From the NCBI GenBank assembly GCA_963665265.2, contig OY762224.2, positions 124,001 through 188,000 on the forward strand: a stretch of 64,000 bases of DNA, in the 5' to 3' direction. A program made the translations under genes and the position numbers. Under the pieces are notes generated by a model. It did no database searches. It was not told the origin of the DNA and saw only the letters and a list, made by a program, of their open reading frames with translations. This stretch comes from CAXXHQ01 sp963665265. GTDB lineage: Bacteria; Planctomycetota; Planctomycetia; Pirellulales; Thermoguttaceae. Positions 24,939 to 34,235 of this stretch are shown piece after piece. Numbering within the stretch: the first letter of the stretch is position 1; each line of letters begins with the position of its first letter.

Positions 24939-25494
24939 AAGCGGCTCCCTCGATAATATCGCCCGATCGCGTTACCCCTTGCTGAAAATAGGGTTGCGCC
25001 TTCACAAAGGTCCATTTTACGCTAAGTCGGGCGGCATGTCAGGCTTTTTTTAGTTAATCGGAGGCGGATTTTCACTCCAAAAGTGGCGGAAACCGGCCAC
25101 GGAAGGGGCGAAGCTCTTCCGAAACCTCAGCGAACTGAACACAATAGAGGATTGCGATGTCCTGAAAAAAGGATGAAGGCGGAGGCGGGAAAATGCAAAT
25201 TGGGAATTGAACCAGTTGCGGTCAAGGCGCCTGAAAAACCAAGCCTCTTGCCGGTAACGCGTCCCAGATTCAAGAACCTGGGCTACCCGGTAAAAAAGGA
25301 TGAAGGCGGAAGGATGAGGGATGAAGGGGCGCCAAGTTAGAATTTGGAATTGTCAGGCACGGAGCGCCAAGACAAGCACGCCCCCTACGGCTACGGCGTT
25401 TCGCGGAACGGCAAAGAGGCCGTTCCCTACGGCAAGCCCGGCGCTCGCAGAGCGCCCTACATAAGTTCGACACATGCACAGAGAATACTGAACG
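24939..25494. repeat. Repeat-rich intergenic region before hisD
   Basis: There is no gene. GGATGAAGGCGGA units occur near 25169 and 25299. Perfect hairpins follow: GGAACGGC/GGCCGTTCC at 25405-25425 and GGCGCTC/GAGCGCC at 25440-25456. Each is followed directly by CCTAC. The same hairpin-plus-CCTAC design recurs in the hisD-hisC spacer and before nrdJ's end. The hisD promoter should lie here but is not evident. Confidence 0.7.
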
Positions 25495-26862
25495 ATGTCA
25501 AAATCTTCGTTACGAATCAATCGGATTGATACGCGAAAGGACGATTGGCGCAAGGCGCTCGGCGAATTGCGTCAAAAGCTGAGTCCGCAAGGGAACGTCG
25601 TCAGCGAGGCGGGTCGGCAACGGACGGTCGAGGTTTTCGGTCGGGCGATGCCGCCGACGGAAGTGGTCGAGACGATTTGCCGCGACGTTCAAGCTCGCGG
25701 CGTCGAAGCCGTGCTGGAATACTCGGCGAAGATCGATCGGGCCAAACTCTCGGCCGAGGAATTGCGCGTTCCGCAAGCGACGCTAGAACAGGCGCATGCG
25801 ACGGCCGATCCCGCTCTGCTTACGGCGGTGCGAAACGTGCGGGAGAACATTCTCGCGTTTCAAGAGGCGATTCTGCATAAGGACGTTCAGATAGAGCGGC
25901 CCGGCGGCTATTTGCGTCAGCGTTATTTGCCGTTGGAGCGAGTCGGGATTTGCGTGCCCGGCGGCGCGGCGGCGTATCCTTCGACCGTTTTGATGACGGC
26001 CGTTCCGGCGCAAGCGGCGGGCGTTCGGCAGTTGGCCGTCGTGGCTCCGCCCACTCCATTCGGCGCGTACAACGCCGACATGTTGGCGACGTGCTACGAG
26101 TTGGGCGTGACGGAAGTCTATCGGATGGGGGGCGCGCAGGCTGTGGCCGCGTTGGCCTACGGCGTTGAAGGAGCGCCAAGGGTCGATAAGATCGTCGGGC
26201 CGGGCAATTTGTTCGTGGCCTTGGCGAAAAAGTTCGTGTACGGCGAGGTCGATATCGATTCGATCGCCGGACCGAGTGAGGTCGTCGTGATTATCGACTC
26301 GACGACCAACCCGCGGTTCACGGCGTACGATCTTTTGGCGCAGGCCGAACATTCGCCGGGAGCGAGCGTCTTAATTAGTTGGGACGAAGCGGCGCTTGAG
26401 GCGGCGGCCGTCGCTTTGGAAGAGCATTTGAGCAAGGTCGAACGCGGCGAGTTGGCTCGTCGAAGCTTGGAGGAATTCGGCGCGTTGATATTGGTCCGCG
26501 ACGAGGAAGAAGCCTGCCGATTGACCGACGAAATAGCGCCGGAGCATTTGCACATCGCCACCGAGAACGCTGAAACGCTAGGCGACAAGATTCGCTACGC
26601 CGGCGCGATGTTTTTGGGGAACTATACGCCGGTCGCGCTGGGCGACTACGCGGCAGGCCCTTCGCACGTTCTGCCGACGAGCGGAACGGCCCGCTTCGCC
26701 AGCGGCCTGTCGGCTAACGACTTTTTGCGAACGAACAGCATGCTGCACTTCACGCAGGAAGGTTTGACGAAGCTGGCGCCCGACGTGCAAGTTCTGGCGA
26801 CCAAAGAAGGATTGACGGCGCATCGGGCGAGCGTCATGACAAGGATGAAGGCGGAGGGATGA
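25495..26862 (+). CDS. hisD: Histidinol dehydrogenase
   Basis: A 455-residue zinc enzyme that oxidises histidinol twice with NAD+ to histidine, the last step of the pathway. The core is intact: RYLPLERVGICVPGGAAAYPS, YRMGGAQAVAALAYG, VDKIVGPGNLFVALAKK, DSIAGPSEVVVI and DLLAQAEHSPGA, ending with the conserved PTSGTARFASGLS. It is about 20 residues longer than E. coli HisD. Part of this is the N-terminus, and part is the final RMKAEG, which is encoded by a GGATGAAGGCGGA repeat unit that also occurs in non-coding DNA nearby. It is the first of three his genes on this strand. Confidence 0.96.
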   Translation: MSKSSLRINRIDTRKDDWRKALGELRQKLSPQGNVVSEAGRQRTVEVFGRAMPPTEVVETICRDVQARGVEAVLEYSAKIDRAKLSAEELRVPQATLEQAHATADPALLTAVRNVRENILAFQEAILHKDVQIERPGGYLRQRYLPLERVGICVPGGAAAYPSTVLMTAVPAQAAGVRQLAVVAPPTPFGAYNADMLATCYELGVTEVYRMGGAQAVAALAYGVEGAPRVDKIVGPGNLFVALAKKFVYGEVDIDSIAGPSEVVVIIDSTTNPRFTAYDLLAQAEHSPGASVLISWDEAALEAAAVALEEHLSKVERGELARRSLEEFGALILVRDEEEACRLTDEIAPEHLHIATENAETLGDKIRYAGAMFLGNYTPVALGDYAAGPSHVLPTSGTARFASGLSANDFLRTNSMLHFTQEGLTKLAPDVQVLATKEGLTAHRASVMTRMKAEG

Positions 26863-26877
26863 AGGGAGCATGATAGC

Positions 26878-27022
26878 TATCAGCGGTCAGCTTTCAGCGA
26901 TCAGCAAGACACGAAGCTGGAATTTGCATTGTCAGGCACGGCGTGCCTGACCTACTACTACGACACAACGGAACGCCACAGAGGGCGTTCCCTACAAAAT
27001 ACTGAGGGCGTTCCTTACAAAA
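26878..27022 (+). repeat. Palindromic repeat cluster between hisD and hisC
   Basis: This 162-base spacer is almost wholly repeats. It has ATCAGCGGTCAGCTTTCAGC-type units near 26880-26905. A perfect 21-base palindrome, GTCAGGCACG-G-CGTGCCTGAC, is at 26931-26951. The hairpin GGAACGCC/GGCGTTCC is at 26970-26991, followed by CCTACAAAAT, and its 3' half is repeated at 27003-27023. These hairpins lie inside the his transcript, so they could affect hisD mRNA stability or hisC level. Confidence 0.75.
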
Positions 27023-27024
27023 TA

Positions 27025-28071
27025 ATGACATACGCACGAAGAGACATAGAAGCGATGGCCGGCTACGTGCCGGGCGAACAGCCGCAGGACGGCGCTTACG
27101 TCAAGCTGAACACGAACGAGAATCCGTATCCGGCTTCTCCGCGAGTGGCCGAAGCGGTTGCCGCGACGGTCGAACGTTTGCAAAAGTATCCCGATCCGAC
27201 GGCGACGCCCTTTCGTCGCAAGGCGGGCGAGATTCTCGGAGTCGATCCGAATTGGATTCTCTGCGGAAACGGAAGCGACGACATTTTGACCATCGTCACG
27301 CGGACGTTCGTCGGAGCGGGCGAAATGCTAAGGCTTTCGTACCCGACCTACATTCTTTATCGCACATTGGCCCAATTGCAGGGAGCGCGGTCCGAAGAAG
27401 TTCATTTCAATTCAGATTGGACGCTCTCGGAAAAGTTCACGTCGAGCGAAGGAAATCCGAAGCTGGTCTTTTTGGCCAACCCGAACAGCCCGTCGGGAAC
27501 GGTATTGCCGCCGGAGACGATCCTTAAGATCGCTGAAAAGCTCCCCTGCCCTTTGTTGGTCGATGAGGCTTACGCCGACTTTGCCGAGACGAATTGCCTC
27601 TCGCTCGTCGAGAAATGCGAGAAGATTATGGTCTCGCGAACGTTCAGCAAGTCGTACGCCTTGGCCGGTCTGCGATTCGGCTATATCGTCGCGCAGCCGT
27701 CGCTCATCGAGCAGATGATGAAGGTGAAAGACTCGTACAACTGCGACGGGCTGTCGATCGCCGCGGCCACGGCCGCGATCGGCGACCAAGACTGGCTGAG
27801 CGACAACCGCCGAAAGATACTAGCTACGCGGGAGCGGCTTGTAACGGATTTGCGGGCGTTAGGGTTTAACGTGCCCGATTCGCAAGCGAATTTCGCCTGG
27901 AGCATCCATCCGACCCTCCCAGCCCGACCAATTTACGAGGAATTGAAACGACGCCGAATCCTTGTCCGATACATGAACTATCCGGGCTGGGGAGACGGTT
28001 TGCGCATTAGCGTCGGAACGGACGCCGAAATCGACTCCTGCCTGGCGGCGATCCGAGAGATCGTCGGCTAG
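27025..28071 (+). CDS. hisC: Histidinol-phosphate aminotransferase
   Basis: A 348-residue PLP-dependent class II aminotransferase that makes histidinol phosphate from imidazole acetol phosphate and glutamate. Seen are the N-terminal KLNTNENPYPASPRV, the cofactor region GNGSDDILTIVTRTF, FLANPNSPSGTVL, VDEAYADFA, and the PLP lysine in SRTFSKSYALAGLRFGY. The start is the ATG at 27025. An open frame reaches upstream through the repeat cluster but has no family similarity there. It lies between hisD and hisB, 31 bases before the latter. Confidence 0.95.
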   Translation: MTYARRDIEAMAGYVPGEQPQDGAYVKLNTNENPYPASPRVAEAVAATVERLQKYPDPTATPFRRKAGEILGVDPNWILCGNGSDDILTIVTRTFVGAGEMLRLSYPTYILYRTLAQLQGARSEEVHFNSDWTLSEKFTSSEGNPKLVFLANPNSPSGTVLPPETILKIAEKLPCPLLVDEAYADFAETNCLSLVEKCEKIMVSRTFSKSYALAGLRFGYIVAQPSLIEQMMKVKDSYNCDGLSIAAATAAIGDQDWLSDNRRKILATRERLVTDLRALGFNVPDSQANFAWSIHPTLPARPIYEELKRRRILVRYMNYPGWGDGLRISVGTDAEIDSCLAAIREIVG

Positions 28072-28102
28072 TTTTTCAACATCGTGCATGCAGGAAAATC
28101 GA

Positions 28103-28690
28103 ATGGCTCGCTTCGCGCAGATTCAACGTAAGACCGCCGAAACCGAAGTTCTCGTCAAATTGAATTTGGACGGGACGGGAACGGCCGAAGTGGCCACCGG
28201 CGTCGGATTCTTCGACCACATGCTCACGCTGCTGGCCAAACATGCGGCCGTCGATTTGACCGTCTGCGCTACGGGCGACTTGAACGTCGATCAGCATCAC
28301 ACCGTCGAAGACGTGGGCATCTGCCTGGGGCAAGCCGTTCGCGAGGCGCTCGGCGACAAGCGCGGCATTCGTCGGTATGGGCATTTTGCCGTGCCGATGG
28401 ACGAGACGCTGGCCACGGCCGTCATCGATTTGGGCGGTCGGCCCTATTTCGTCGACCAGACGGCGTTCCCCACGCCGCAGATCGGCAACTTCGACAGTGA
28501 ATTGGTGAGCGAATTCTGGCAAGCCTTTTCGACGAACGCCCTGTGCAATCTACACATTGTGATGCACTACGGGCGGAACAATCACCACATTGCCGAGGCG
28601 ATTTTCAAAGCGGTCGCCCGAGCTTTGCGGAACGCGGTCGAAATGGACCCGCGTATGCCCGACGTGCCGAGCACGAAGGGCAAGCTGTAG
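28103..28690 (+). CDS. hisB: Imidazoleglycerol-phosphate dehydratase
   Basis: A 195-residue monofunctional dehydratase that forms imidazole acetol phosphate, with two manganese ions per site. The metal-binding His-rich motifs are present: GVGFFDHMLTLLAKH, DQHHTVEDVGI, and MHYGRNNHHIAEAIFKA. There is no HAD-type histidinol-phosphatase domain as in the E. coli fusion, so the phosphatase step must come from another gene. I use the ATG at 28103 (AGGA eight bases upstream), which gives the standard length. A second ATG five codons earlier is less likely. Confidence 0.97.
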   Translation: MARFAQIQRKTAETEVLVKLNLDGTGTAEVATGVGFFDHMLTLLAKHAAVDLTVCATGDLNVDQHHTVEDVGICLGQAVREALGDKRGIRRYGHFAVPMDETLATAVIDLGGRPYFVDQTAFPTPQIGNFDSELVSEFWQAFSTNALCNLHIVMHYGRNNHHIAEAIFKAVARALRNAVEMDPRMPDVPSTKGKL

Positions 28691-28840
28691 GAAACAACAG
28701 ACGAGCGAGAGGCAAAACATCTTTTCGCCGCTCGGGGAGACCGCGTATCGGAGTTACGCCTCTTTTAGATTTTCTTGTTCAGGAGCGACTAGATCACTCC
28801 GGGATTTCGCATCGACGGCAAAGGCGCGAAACGCTGCTTC

Positions 28841-29962
28841 TTAGAATACAGGCGATTCCCCCGCCTCGACTTGAACCAAACCCGAAGTTTCGCCGCAACG
28901 AGAGAAGAGCGGATGTTTTTTCAAAGTGAGAGCTGGTTTTTCAACTAGCCGCCACGAGGCGAACGCCATAGCAACCGTCGCTGCAAAAAGAAGCACGGCA
29001 TATAAAGCGCTGCTGACGCATCCATAGAAGAGGAACAAATTGACGAAGATCGAGTGATAAACGTAGACGCCGTAAGAAATGTCGTTTTTTCGCAAAATCC
29101 TTTCGCTCAACGAAGGACGGGAATAAGCTAGGCAAAAGATCGCTGCAGCCAACGAAAAGAACATTACCGGATTAATATGGTTTCCCCCGTTCCACTCGAA
29201 CACCTTTCGTCCAAGCATGTATAACGCCGCATAGACCGCAAGAACGTAAGGCGTCTTTCCGCACAAGATTCGATGAACCGTCTCAAAATTTCTCTGCACA
29301 AGCATACCAACCAAAAACATATAGAACCACGGGAGAAACGAGACGCCTACCAGCTTAATAAGAACCGGGTTGGCGACGCCGTAAAAGAATACGAAACCGC
29401 AGTTAAGGGCAAGAAAGAAGGCGATTGCGGCAATCAAACGACCGTTTCGTTTTTCCGCGTCTTGTTTTTTGTACCCTGCTAGCCAGTAAAATGCCGGAAC
29501 GAGGAGGTAAAACTGGAGTTCGACTGTGACCGTCCACAGGCTCCCGTTTAAAACGCCAGTACCAAACCCGCGCATGAAGGCCGGATTATAGACCTGCAAG
29601 AATGATACCTGGGCGAGTATCCAGCACCCGATACGTGAGTAAGACGCTTGAACGGAGTCAAAGTAGCCGGTCATATAAACTGTCGCCACGCCGAACAGCG
29701 TGCAAACGATCAATGCCGGATATATTCGCAACCCTCGATTCAAAGCGTATTCACGAATTGAAGGACTATTTTCGTACGACCTGCTAATTAAGAATCCGCT
29801 GATAAAGAAGAAAATCGGAACGCCGGGAAACGCAAGAAGGGGCGCCACGACATTAGAGTTATATCCGATTTTCAAATGCGCCAAAGTGTGAAAGAACACG
29901 ACCTGAAGGGCCGCGGCTAACCGAATGAGATCGAAGTTATTGACGCGAAACGTTTCCTTCAT
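28841..29962 (-). CDS. Acyltransferase 3 family membrane protein (OafA/YrhL type)
   Basis: A 373-residue membrane protein with about ten spans. The opening FRVNNFDLIRLAAALQVVFFHTLAH holds the conserved Arg and His of the family, and GVPIFFFISGFLISRSYE plus REYALNRGLRIYPALIV are further hallmarks. Such enzymes acetylate sugars of the cell surface, for example O-antigen or exopolysaccharide, using cytoplasmic acetyl-CoA. No polysaccharide genes lie nearby, so the target is unknown. It converges on hisB and has a slightly more AT-rich codon use than its neighbours, a weak hint of transfer. Confidence 0.93.
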   Translation of the reverse strand: MKETFRVNNFDLIRLAAALQVVFFHTLAHLKIGYNSNVVAPLLAFPGVPIFFFISGFLISRSYENSPSIREYALNRGLRIYPALIVCTLFGVATVYMTGYFDSVQASYSRIGCWILAQVSFLQVYNPAFMRGFGTGVLNGSLWTVTVELQFYLLVPAFYWLAGYKKQDAEKRNGRLIAAIAFFLALNCGFVFFYGVANPVLIKLVGVSFLPWFYMFLVGMLVQRNFETVHRILCGKTPYVLAVYAALYMLGRKVFEWNGGNHINPVMFFSLAAAIFCLAYSRPSLSERILRKNDISYGVYVYHSIFVNLFLFYGCVSSALYAVLLFAATVAMAFASWRLVEKPALTLKKHPLFSRCGETSGLVQVEAGESPVF

Positions 29963-30340
29963 AGAACCTTTTCGACCCGTTTAATTGAAATAGACGGCGA
30001 GACTCAAAGACAAGTCAGCGGCGTCTCCTCGGAAACAGAATAAGCCGCCTTGACCGATCGTTCCATTGTAATCTACCTGTTTAGCATTAGCCATATTTTC
30101 GTTGCCCACCAAAAAACAAAAACGCAGTTTCCAATAATACGCGGGGAACCGAACTATTGAAAGCGACTTGCCGACCACATCGTCTCCGCATGAAATAAGT
30201 CGTTGTTGGAGAATAAGTTAATGCGGGATCGCCTTATAGAGAAAAAGGCGTCGATCGCCCATACTCAGCCGGCGGCTACTCGCCAAACTCACCGCGAACA
30301 CCTTCTCTTCACAAGCTCCGTGACTCCACGCGAGACCAAG
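29963..30340. other. Intergenic region upstream of the acyltransferase
   Basis: No gene. Short open frames lack coding character. It probably holds the acyltransferase promoter, although no clear hexamers are seen. Confidence 0.45.
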
Positions 30341-30344
30341 AAAA

Positions 30345-30381
30345 CAAAAAACCGGCGTCGAACAAAATCGTTCGGCCGGTT
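30345..30381 (-). terminator. Rho-independent terminator after nrdJ
   Basis: On the minus strand ACCGGCCGAAC pairs with GTTCGACGCCGGT (a small bulge) around a six-base loop and is followed by TTTTTTG. It lies about 150 bases beyond the nrdJ stop. Confidence 0.78.
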
Positions 30382-30402
30382 CTTTGCGCTTTAGGTATTT
30401 TC

Positions 30403-30530
30403 AAGCTTCCAGCTTTCAGCAATCAGCGGTCAGCTTTGCATCGGACAGACAGGAATGTCCGTCCTCCTGGCGCGTGCAAGCACGCACCCTACAATCCAAA
30501 ACGGAACGCCACGGAGGGCGTTCCCTACAA
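30403..30530. repeat. Palindromic repeat cluster downstream of nrdJ
   Basis: It has AGCTTTCAGCAATCAGCGG units near 30409-30435, then the hairpins GGACA/TGTCC at 30443-30460, GCGTGC-AA-GCACGC at 30472-30485 and GGAACGCC/GGCGTTCC at 30503-30524. The last two are followed by CCCTACAA. The last hairpin differs from the one in the hisD-hisC spacer at only one base. Confidence 0.75.
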
Positions 30531-30532
30531 TT

Positions 30533-33500
30533 CTACGAGCAGCCCATGCTGTTTCCGCAATTGTGGCAGAGGTAGCAGTTGCCGTTGCGGACGGTAATGG
30601 CGCCGCAGTTGTCGCAGCTCGGGGCGTCGGTCTGGAACGAGGCGAATTGCTCGCTTCGGGCCGAGACGGCGCCGGCCGGTTGAGCCATCATCAAGCCCGC
30701 TCGTTCGAGCAAGGCCGAGCCGTTCTTTTTCGGCGCGTCGGCCTTGGCATGAGGGGCGGGCACGACCGCATGACCGTTTCCGTTCCCGTTGGCCGAGCCG
30801 TTGGCTTTCGTCGAACCGTTGGCGCCCGAGGGCAACGCGGCGGAAGCTCCGTTGGCTCCGTTCGACTTGGCCGCGACGGCCGGCTTGGCGTCTTGCCCGG
30901 CAACCTGCCCGCTCGCCGTCGTGGCTGCGGGCGAACGCTCCGTTTCGGCGTCGCTCTGCGAAGAACCGCCGTTCGAATCGCTCGAACCGTAGTTCATTCC
31001 TTTCATCGCTTCGCGGTAGCCGGGGAGGAATTGAATTCCTAACCAGCGGAAGAGGTAATCGACGATCGACTTGGCGATGCGAATGTCGGGATTCTTCGTG
31101 AAGCCCATCGGCTCGAACCGCGTGTGCGAGAACTTATTCACGTAGACTTCCAACGGGACGCCGTATTGGAGGCTCATCGAGACGGCCGTTCCGAAGCTGT
31201 CCATCAAGCCGCCGATCGTGCTCCCTTCTTTCGCCATGGTGATGAACAATTCGCCGGGGCGACCGTCGGGATATAAACCGACGGTGATGTAGCCTTCGTG
31301 ACCGGACACGCTGAACTTGTGCGTGACCGATTGGCGGGTGTCGGGCAGACGTTCGCGGCGCGGCGCCGGCACGGCCTGCTTCTCGGTAGCCTTCTCTCCC
31401 TTGTCGCCTTTGGTCTTCGTCGAAAGGGGTTGAATCTCCTTCGAGCCGTCGCGATAGATCGCCAAGGCCTTGAGGCCCAATCGCCAGCCTTCGGTATAGG
31501 CGTTGGCCACGTCCTCGGGCGAGACGTCGCGGGGCATGTTCACCGTTTTCGAGATCGCACCCGAGATGAACGGCTGCGCGGCGGCCATCATCTGCACGTG
31601 CGCTCGCCATACGATCGAACGCTTGCCGTTGCGCGGTTGGAAAGCGCAATCGAAAACCTGCAAGTGCTCCGGCTTCAAATCGGGAGCGCCTTCGATCGTG
31701 TCGTTCTTATCGATAAAGGCGACGATCGCGGCGATCTCCGTCTCGTCGTAGCCGAGCGTTCGCAAGGCGAGCGGAACGGTTTGATTGACGATCTTCAGCA
31801 TGCCGCCGCCGGCTAATTGCTTGTACTTGACCAAAGCGATGTCCGGCTCGATGCCGGTCGTGTCGCAGTCCATCATGAAGCTGATCGTGCCGGTCGGAGC
31901 CAAAACGGTCGCTTGGGCGTTGCGGAATCCGTAGCGTCGACCTTGAGCCAACACCGCGTCCCAAGTCGATCGGGCGGCGTCTTTCAAATAGTCCGGGCAG
32001 TTTTCGATCTCTTCGACCTTCTCCCAATGCATTTCCATGACGCGAACCATCGGCTCGCGGTTTTTCTCGAACGTGTCGAACGGACCGACGGCGGCGGCCA
32101 AATGAGCGCTGGTCAAGCAGGCCGAGCCGTGCAGGATCGCCGTCAAAGCGCCGCAGATGCCGCGGGCGGCGTCCGAGTCGTAGGGCAAGCCCCACGACAT
32201 CAGCAAGCTGCCCAAGTTCGAATAGCCCAGGCCGAGCGGACGATACAGATGGCTGTTCGTGGCGATGCGAGCCGTCGGATAGCTGGCGTGATCGACCAGA
32301 ATTTCCTGCGCCACGAAAATCAAGCGGCAAGCGGCGCGGAAGCGTTCGACGTCGAACGAGCCGTCCTCCTTGCGGAACTTCATCAAGTTAATGCTCGCCA
32401 AGTTGCAGGCCGAGTCGTCGAGGAACATGTACTCGGAGCAAGGATTCGAGGCGTTGATGCGGCCGGAGTTCGGGCAGGTGTGCCAACGGTTGATCGTCGT
32501 GTCGTACTGAACGCCGGGATCGCCGCACGACCAAGCTGATTGCGAAATCTTTTGCATGACGTCGCGAGCGCGATAGGTCGGGCCTTCCTTCTTCGCGTCG
32601 GTCACCCAATGCGTCGTCCAGGGCTTGTCCTCTTGGACCGCTTGCATGAACTCGTCGCTCAGACGAACCGACAAGTTCGCGTTCTGGAAGAGAACCGAAT
32701 CGTAGGCCTCTTGAGGATCGTAGCCTTGCTCGACGAGGAGCCGGACCTTTTTCTCCTCACGGTTCTTGCATTCGATGAACTCCATCACATCGGGATGCCA
32801 GTCCTTGATCGATTGCATTTTGGCGGCGCGGCGAGTCTTTCCGCCGCTCTTCACGACGGCCGCAATTTGGTCGTAAACCCGCATGAACGACAACGGGCCC
32901 GAGGGTTTGCCGCCGCCGGAGAGCTTTTCGCGGCAAGATCGCAACGAGGAAATGTCGGTTCCCGTGCCGGAGCCGAACTTGAAGAGCATCGCCTCGCTGC
33001 GAGCGAGCTCCATGATGTCTTCCATGTTGTCTTGCACGCTTTGGATGAAGCAGGCCGACGCTTGGGGAAATTCATACGGGTTTTCCGGCTGAACGGCTTT
33101 GCCTTGCGTGGCGTCCCAGCGCCAATTGCACATCGCGCCGCGAACGCCGTATTGATGATACAAGCCAACGTTGAACCAGACGGGCGAATTGAAGGCCGCA
33201 TGCTGATGGACGCAGAGCCACGCCAAGTCGCGGTAGAACCGCTCGCCGTCTTCGGCCGAGGCGAAGTAACCGTCTTCGACGCCCCAATCGGCGATCGTGC
33301 GGGCCACGCGGTGAACCAATTGACGCACGCCGGTCTCGCGCTGCGGCGTTCCGACTTCGCCGTAAAGATATTTGCTCGCCACGACGTTGGTCGCCAGTTG
33401 GCTCCAGGTCGAAGGAATCTCGCAATCGGTCTGCTCGAAGAAGACTTCGCCCCCTTCGCCCTTGATCGACGCGGTTCGCTTGTCCCATTCCACCGTTTCA

Positions 33501-33640
33501 AACGGATCGGCGACGTCGACCGGGCAAAACGTCGGCTCGATCGTTAAAGCGTGGATTTGCGAATGATGCTGCTTAGGAGAAGCCGTTTGCTCAGCGGTTG
33601 CGGCCGGCGACGAAACGACGTTGCGTTCAAGATTATCCAT
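30533..33640 (-). CDS. nrdJ: Adenosylcobalamin-dependent (class II) ribonucleotide reductase
   Basis: A 1035-residue enzyme that reduces ribonucleotides for DNA synthesis using vitamin B12 to start the radical. The active-site set is visible: Cys197 in PQASACFIQSVQD and Cys412 in DDSACNLASINL as the redox pair, and Asn399, Cys401 and Glu403 in NPCSEYMF for the radical. VLAPTGTISFMMDCDTTGIEP is also typical. The C-terminus has a Gly/Asn/Ala/Ser-rich linker (about 920-965) and a zinc-ribbon-like end with CDNCG and CYLCHNCG, where shuttle cysteines usually lie. It is a single gene. No B12 riboswitch was found upstream. Confidence 0.96.
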   Translation of the reverse strand: MDNLERNVVSSPAATAEQTASPKQHHSQIHALTIEPTFCPVDVADPFETVEWDKRTASIKGEGGEVFFEQTDCEIPSTWSQLATNVVASKYLYGEVGTPQRETGVRQLVHRVARTIADWGVEDGYFASAEDGERFYRDLAWLCVHQHAAFNSPVWFNVGLYHQYGVRGAMCNWRWDATQGKAVQPENPYEFPQASACFIQSVQDNMEDIMELARSEAMLFKFGSGTGTDISSLRSCREKLSGGGKPSGPLSFMRVYDQIAAVVKSGGKTRRAAKMQSIKDWHPDVMEFIECKNREEKKVRLLVEQGYDPQEAYDSVLFQNANLSVRLSDEFMQAVQEDKPWTTHWVTDAKKEGPTYRARDVMQKISQSAWSCGDPGVQYDTTINRWHTCPNSGRINASNPCSEYMFLDDSACNLASINLMKFRKEDGSFDVERFRAACRLIFVAQEILVDHASYPTARIATNSHLYRPLGLGYSNLGSLLMSWGLPYDSDAARGICGALTAILHGSACLTSAHLAAAVGPFDTFEKNREPMVRVMEMHWEKVEEIENCPDYLKDAARSTWDAVLAQGRRYGFRNAQATVLAPTGTISFMMDCDTTGIEPDIALVKYKQLAGGGMLKIVNQTVPLALRTLGYDETEIAAIVAFIDKNDTIEGAPDLKPEHLQVFDCAFQPRNGKRSIVWRAHVQMMAAAQPFISGAISKTVNMPRDVSPEDVANAYTEGWRLGLKALAIYRDGSKEIQPLSTKTKGDKGEKATEKQAVPAPRRERLPDTRQSVTHKFSVSGHEGYITVGLYPDGRPGELFITMAKEGSTIGGLMDSFGTAVSMSLQYGVPLEVYVNKFSHTRFEPMGFTKNPDIRIAKSIVDYLFRWLGIQFLPGYREAMKGMNYGSSDSNGGSSQSDAETERSPAATTASGQVAGQDAKPAVAAKSNGANGASAALPSGANGSTKANGSANGNGNGHAVVPAPHAKADAPKKNGSALLERAGLMMAQPAGAVSARSEQFASFQTDAPSCDNCGAITVRNGNCYLCHNCGNSMGCS

Positions 33641-34235
33641 GATCGAGTTCCTTCTACTCTTCGATGGTTGACGGGCATCCTACCAATAACTCACAGATCC
33701 GCGTTTTCAAACGATCCCCCGGCGTCCGTTTCTCGGCTTCATGCAAGAAACAGGCGACGAAAATCAAACAGGGAAGCGTTGACGCTACGAGGACCTCTCT
33801 GGACGAGGCTCACCCTACATATTGTATTCGACACCCTCGTAACCACAACATACAGGTGAGATCGACCAAGTTTAATGATTTCTTCGGCCCGGTCAATCAG
33901 CGAAAAAAATCAAGTCATAAAGTCTTTTGAAACCGAGACTTGCACGAACTTGCCTTGCTAGCACGCCCATCAGGGGGCATGCGATGCACCCTGCTTAACT
34001 CCATGTCTCATCGCGGTTTCGGACTTCGTTCGTCGCGAACGAATTAACGAATCGCTAACCGACGATTTTCCATAGAGTTAGAGTCTATTTCGGAGGTTTG
34101 AGGCAAATCGCTGGAATGGGCTATTTAGCAAAGAAAGCCCCAGCTAACAAACAGACACTTTTGAAGAATCAAATGATATTTAACCTCGCGGGAATTACTT
34201 GAGAAGCACGGAAGGACCGCAGCGGCCCAGGCGCC
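33641..34235 (-). promoter_or_regulatory. nrdJ upstream region with a possible promoter
   Basis: No gene in 595 bases. On the minus strand TTGTGG (33848-33843) and TACAAT (33826-33821) are 16 bases apart and could form the nrdJ promoter, giving a leader of about 175 bases. The leader includes a GAGG/CCTC-rich imperfect hairpin around 33789-33818 next to a CACCCTACA motif like that of the dispersed hairpins. No B12-box sequence was found. The remainder, beyond 33860, shows nothing recognised. Confidence 0.35.

Noticed and set aside
25083..25340. An 85-codon frame upstream of hisD
   Set aside because: Its sequence is made of GGATGAAGGCGGA-type repeats and shows no protein family.
32540..33547. 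A 335-codon open frame on the plus strand
   Set aside because: It is antisense to nrdJ, a certain gene, and its translation is Arg/Val-rich with no family similarity. Third-position GC bias of nrdJ explains it.
33641..34235. Cobalamin riboswitch before nrdJ
   Set aside because: No B12-box core or matching stems were found on the minus strand.
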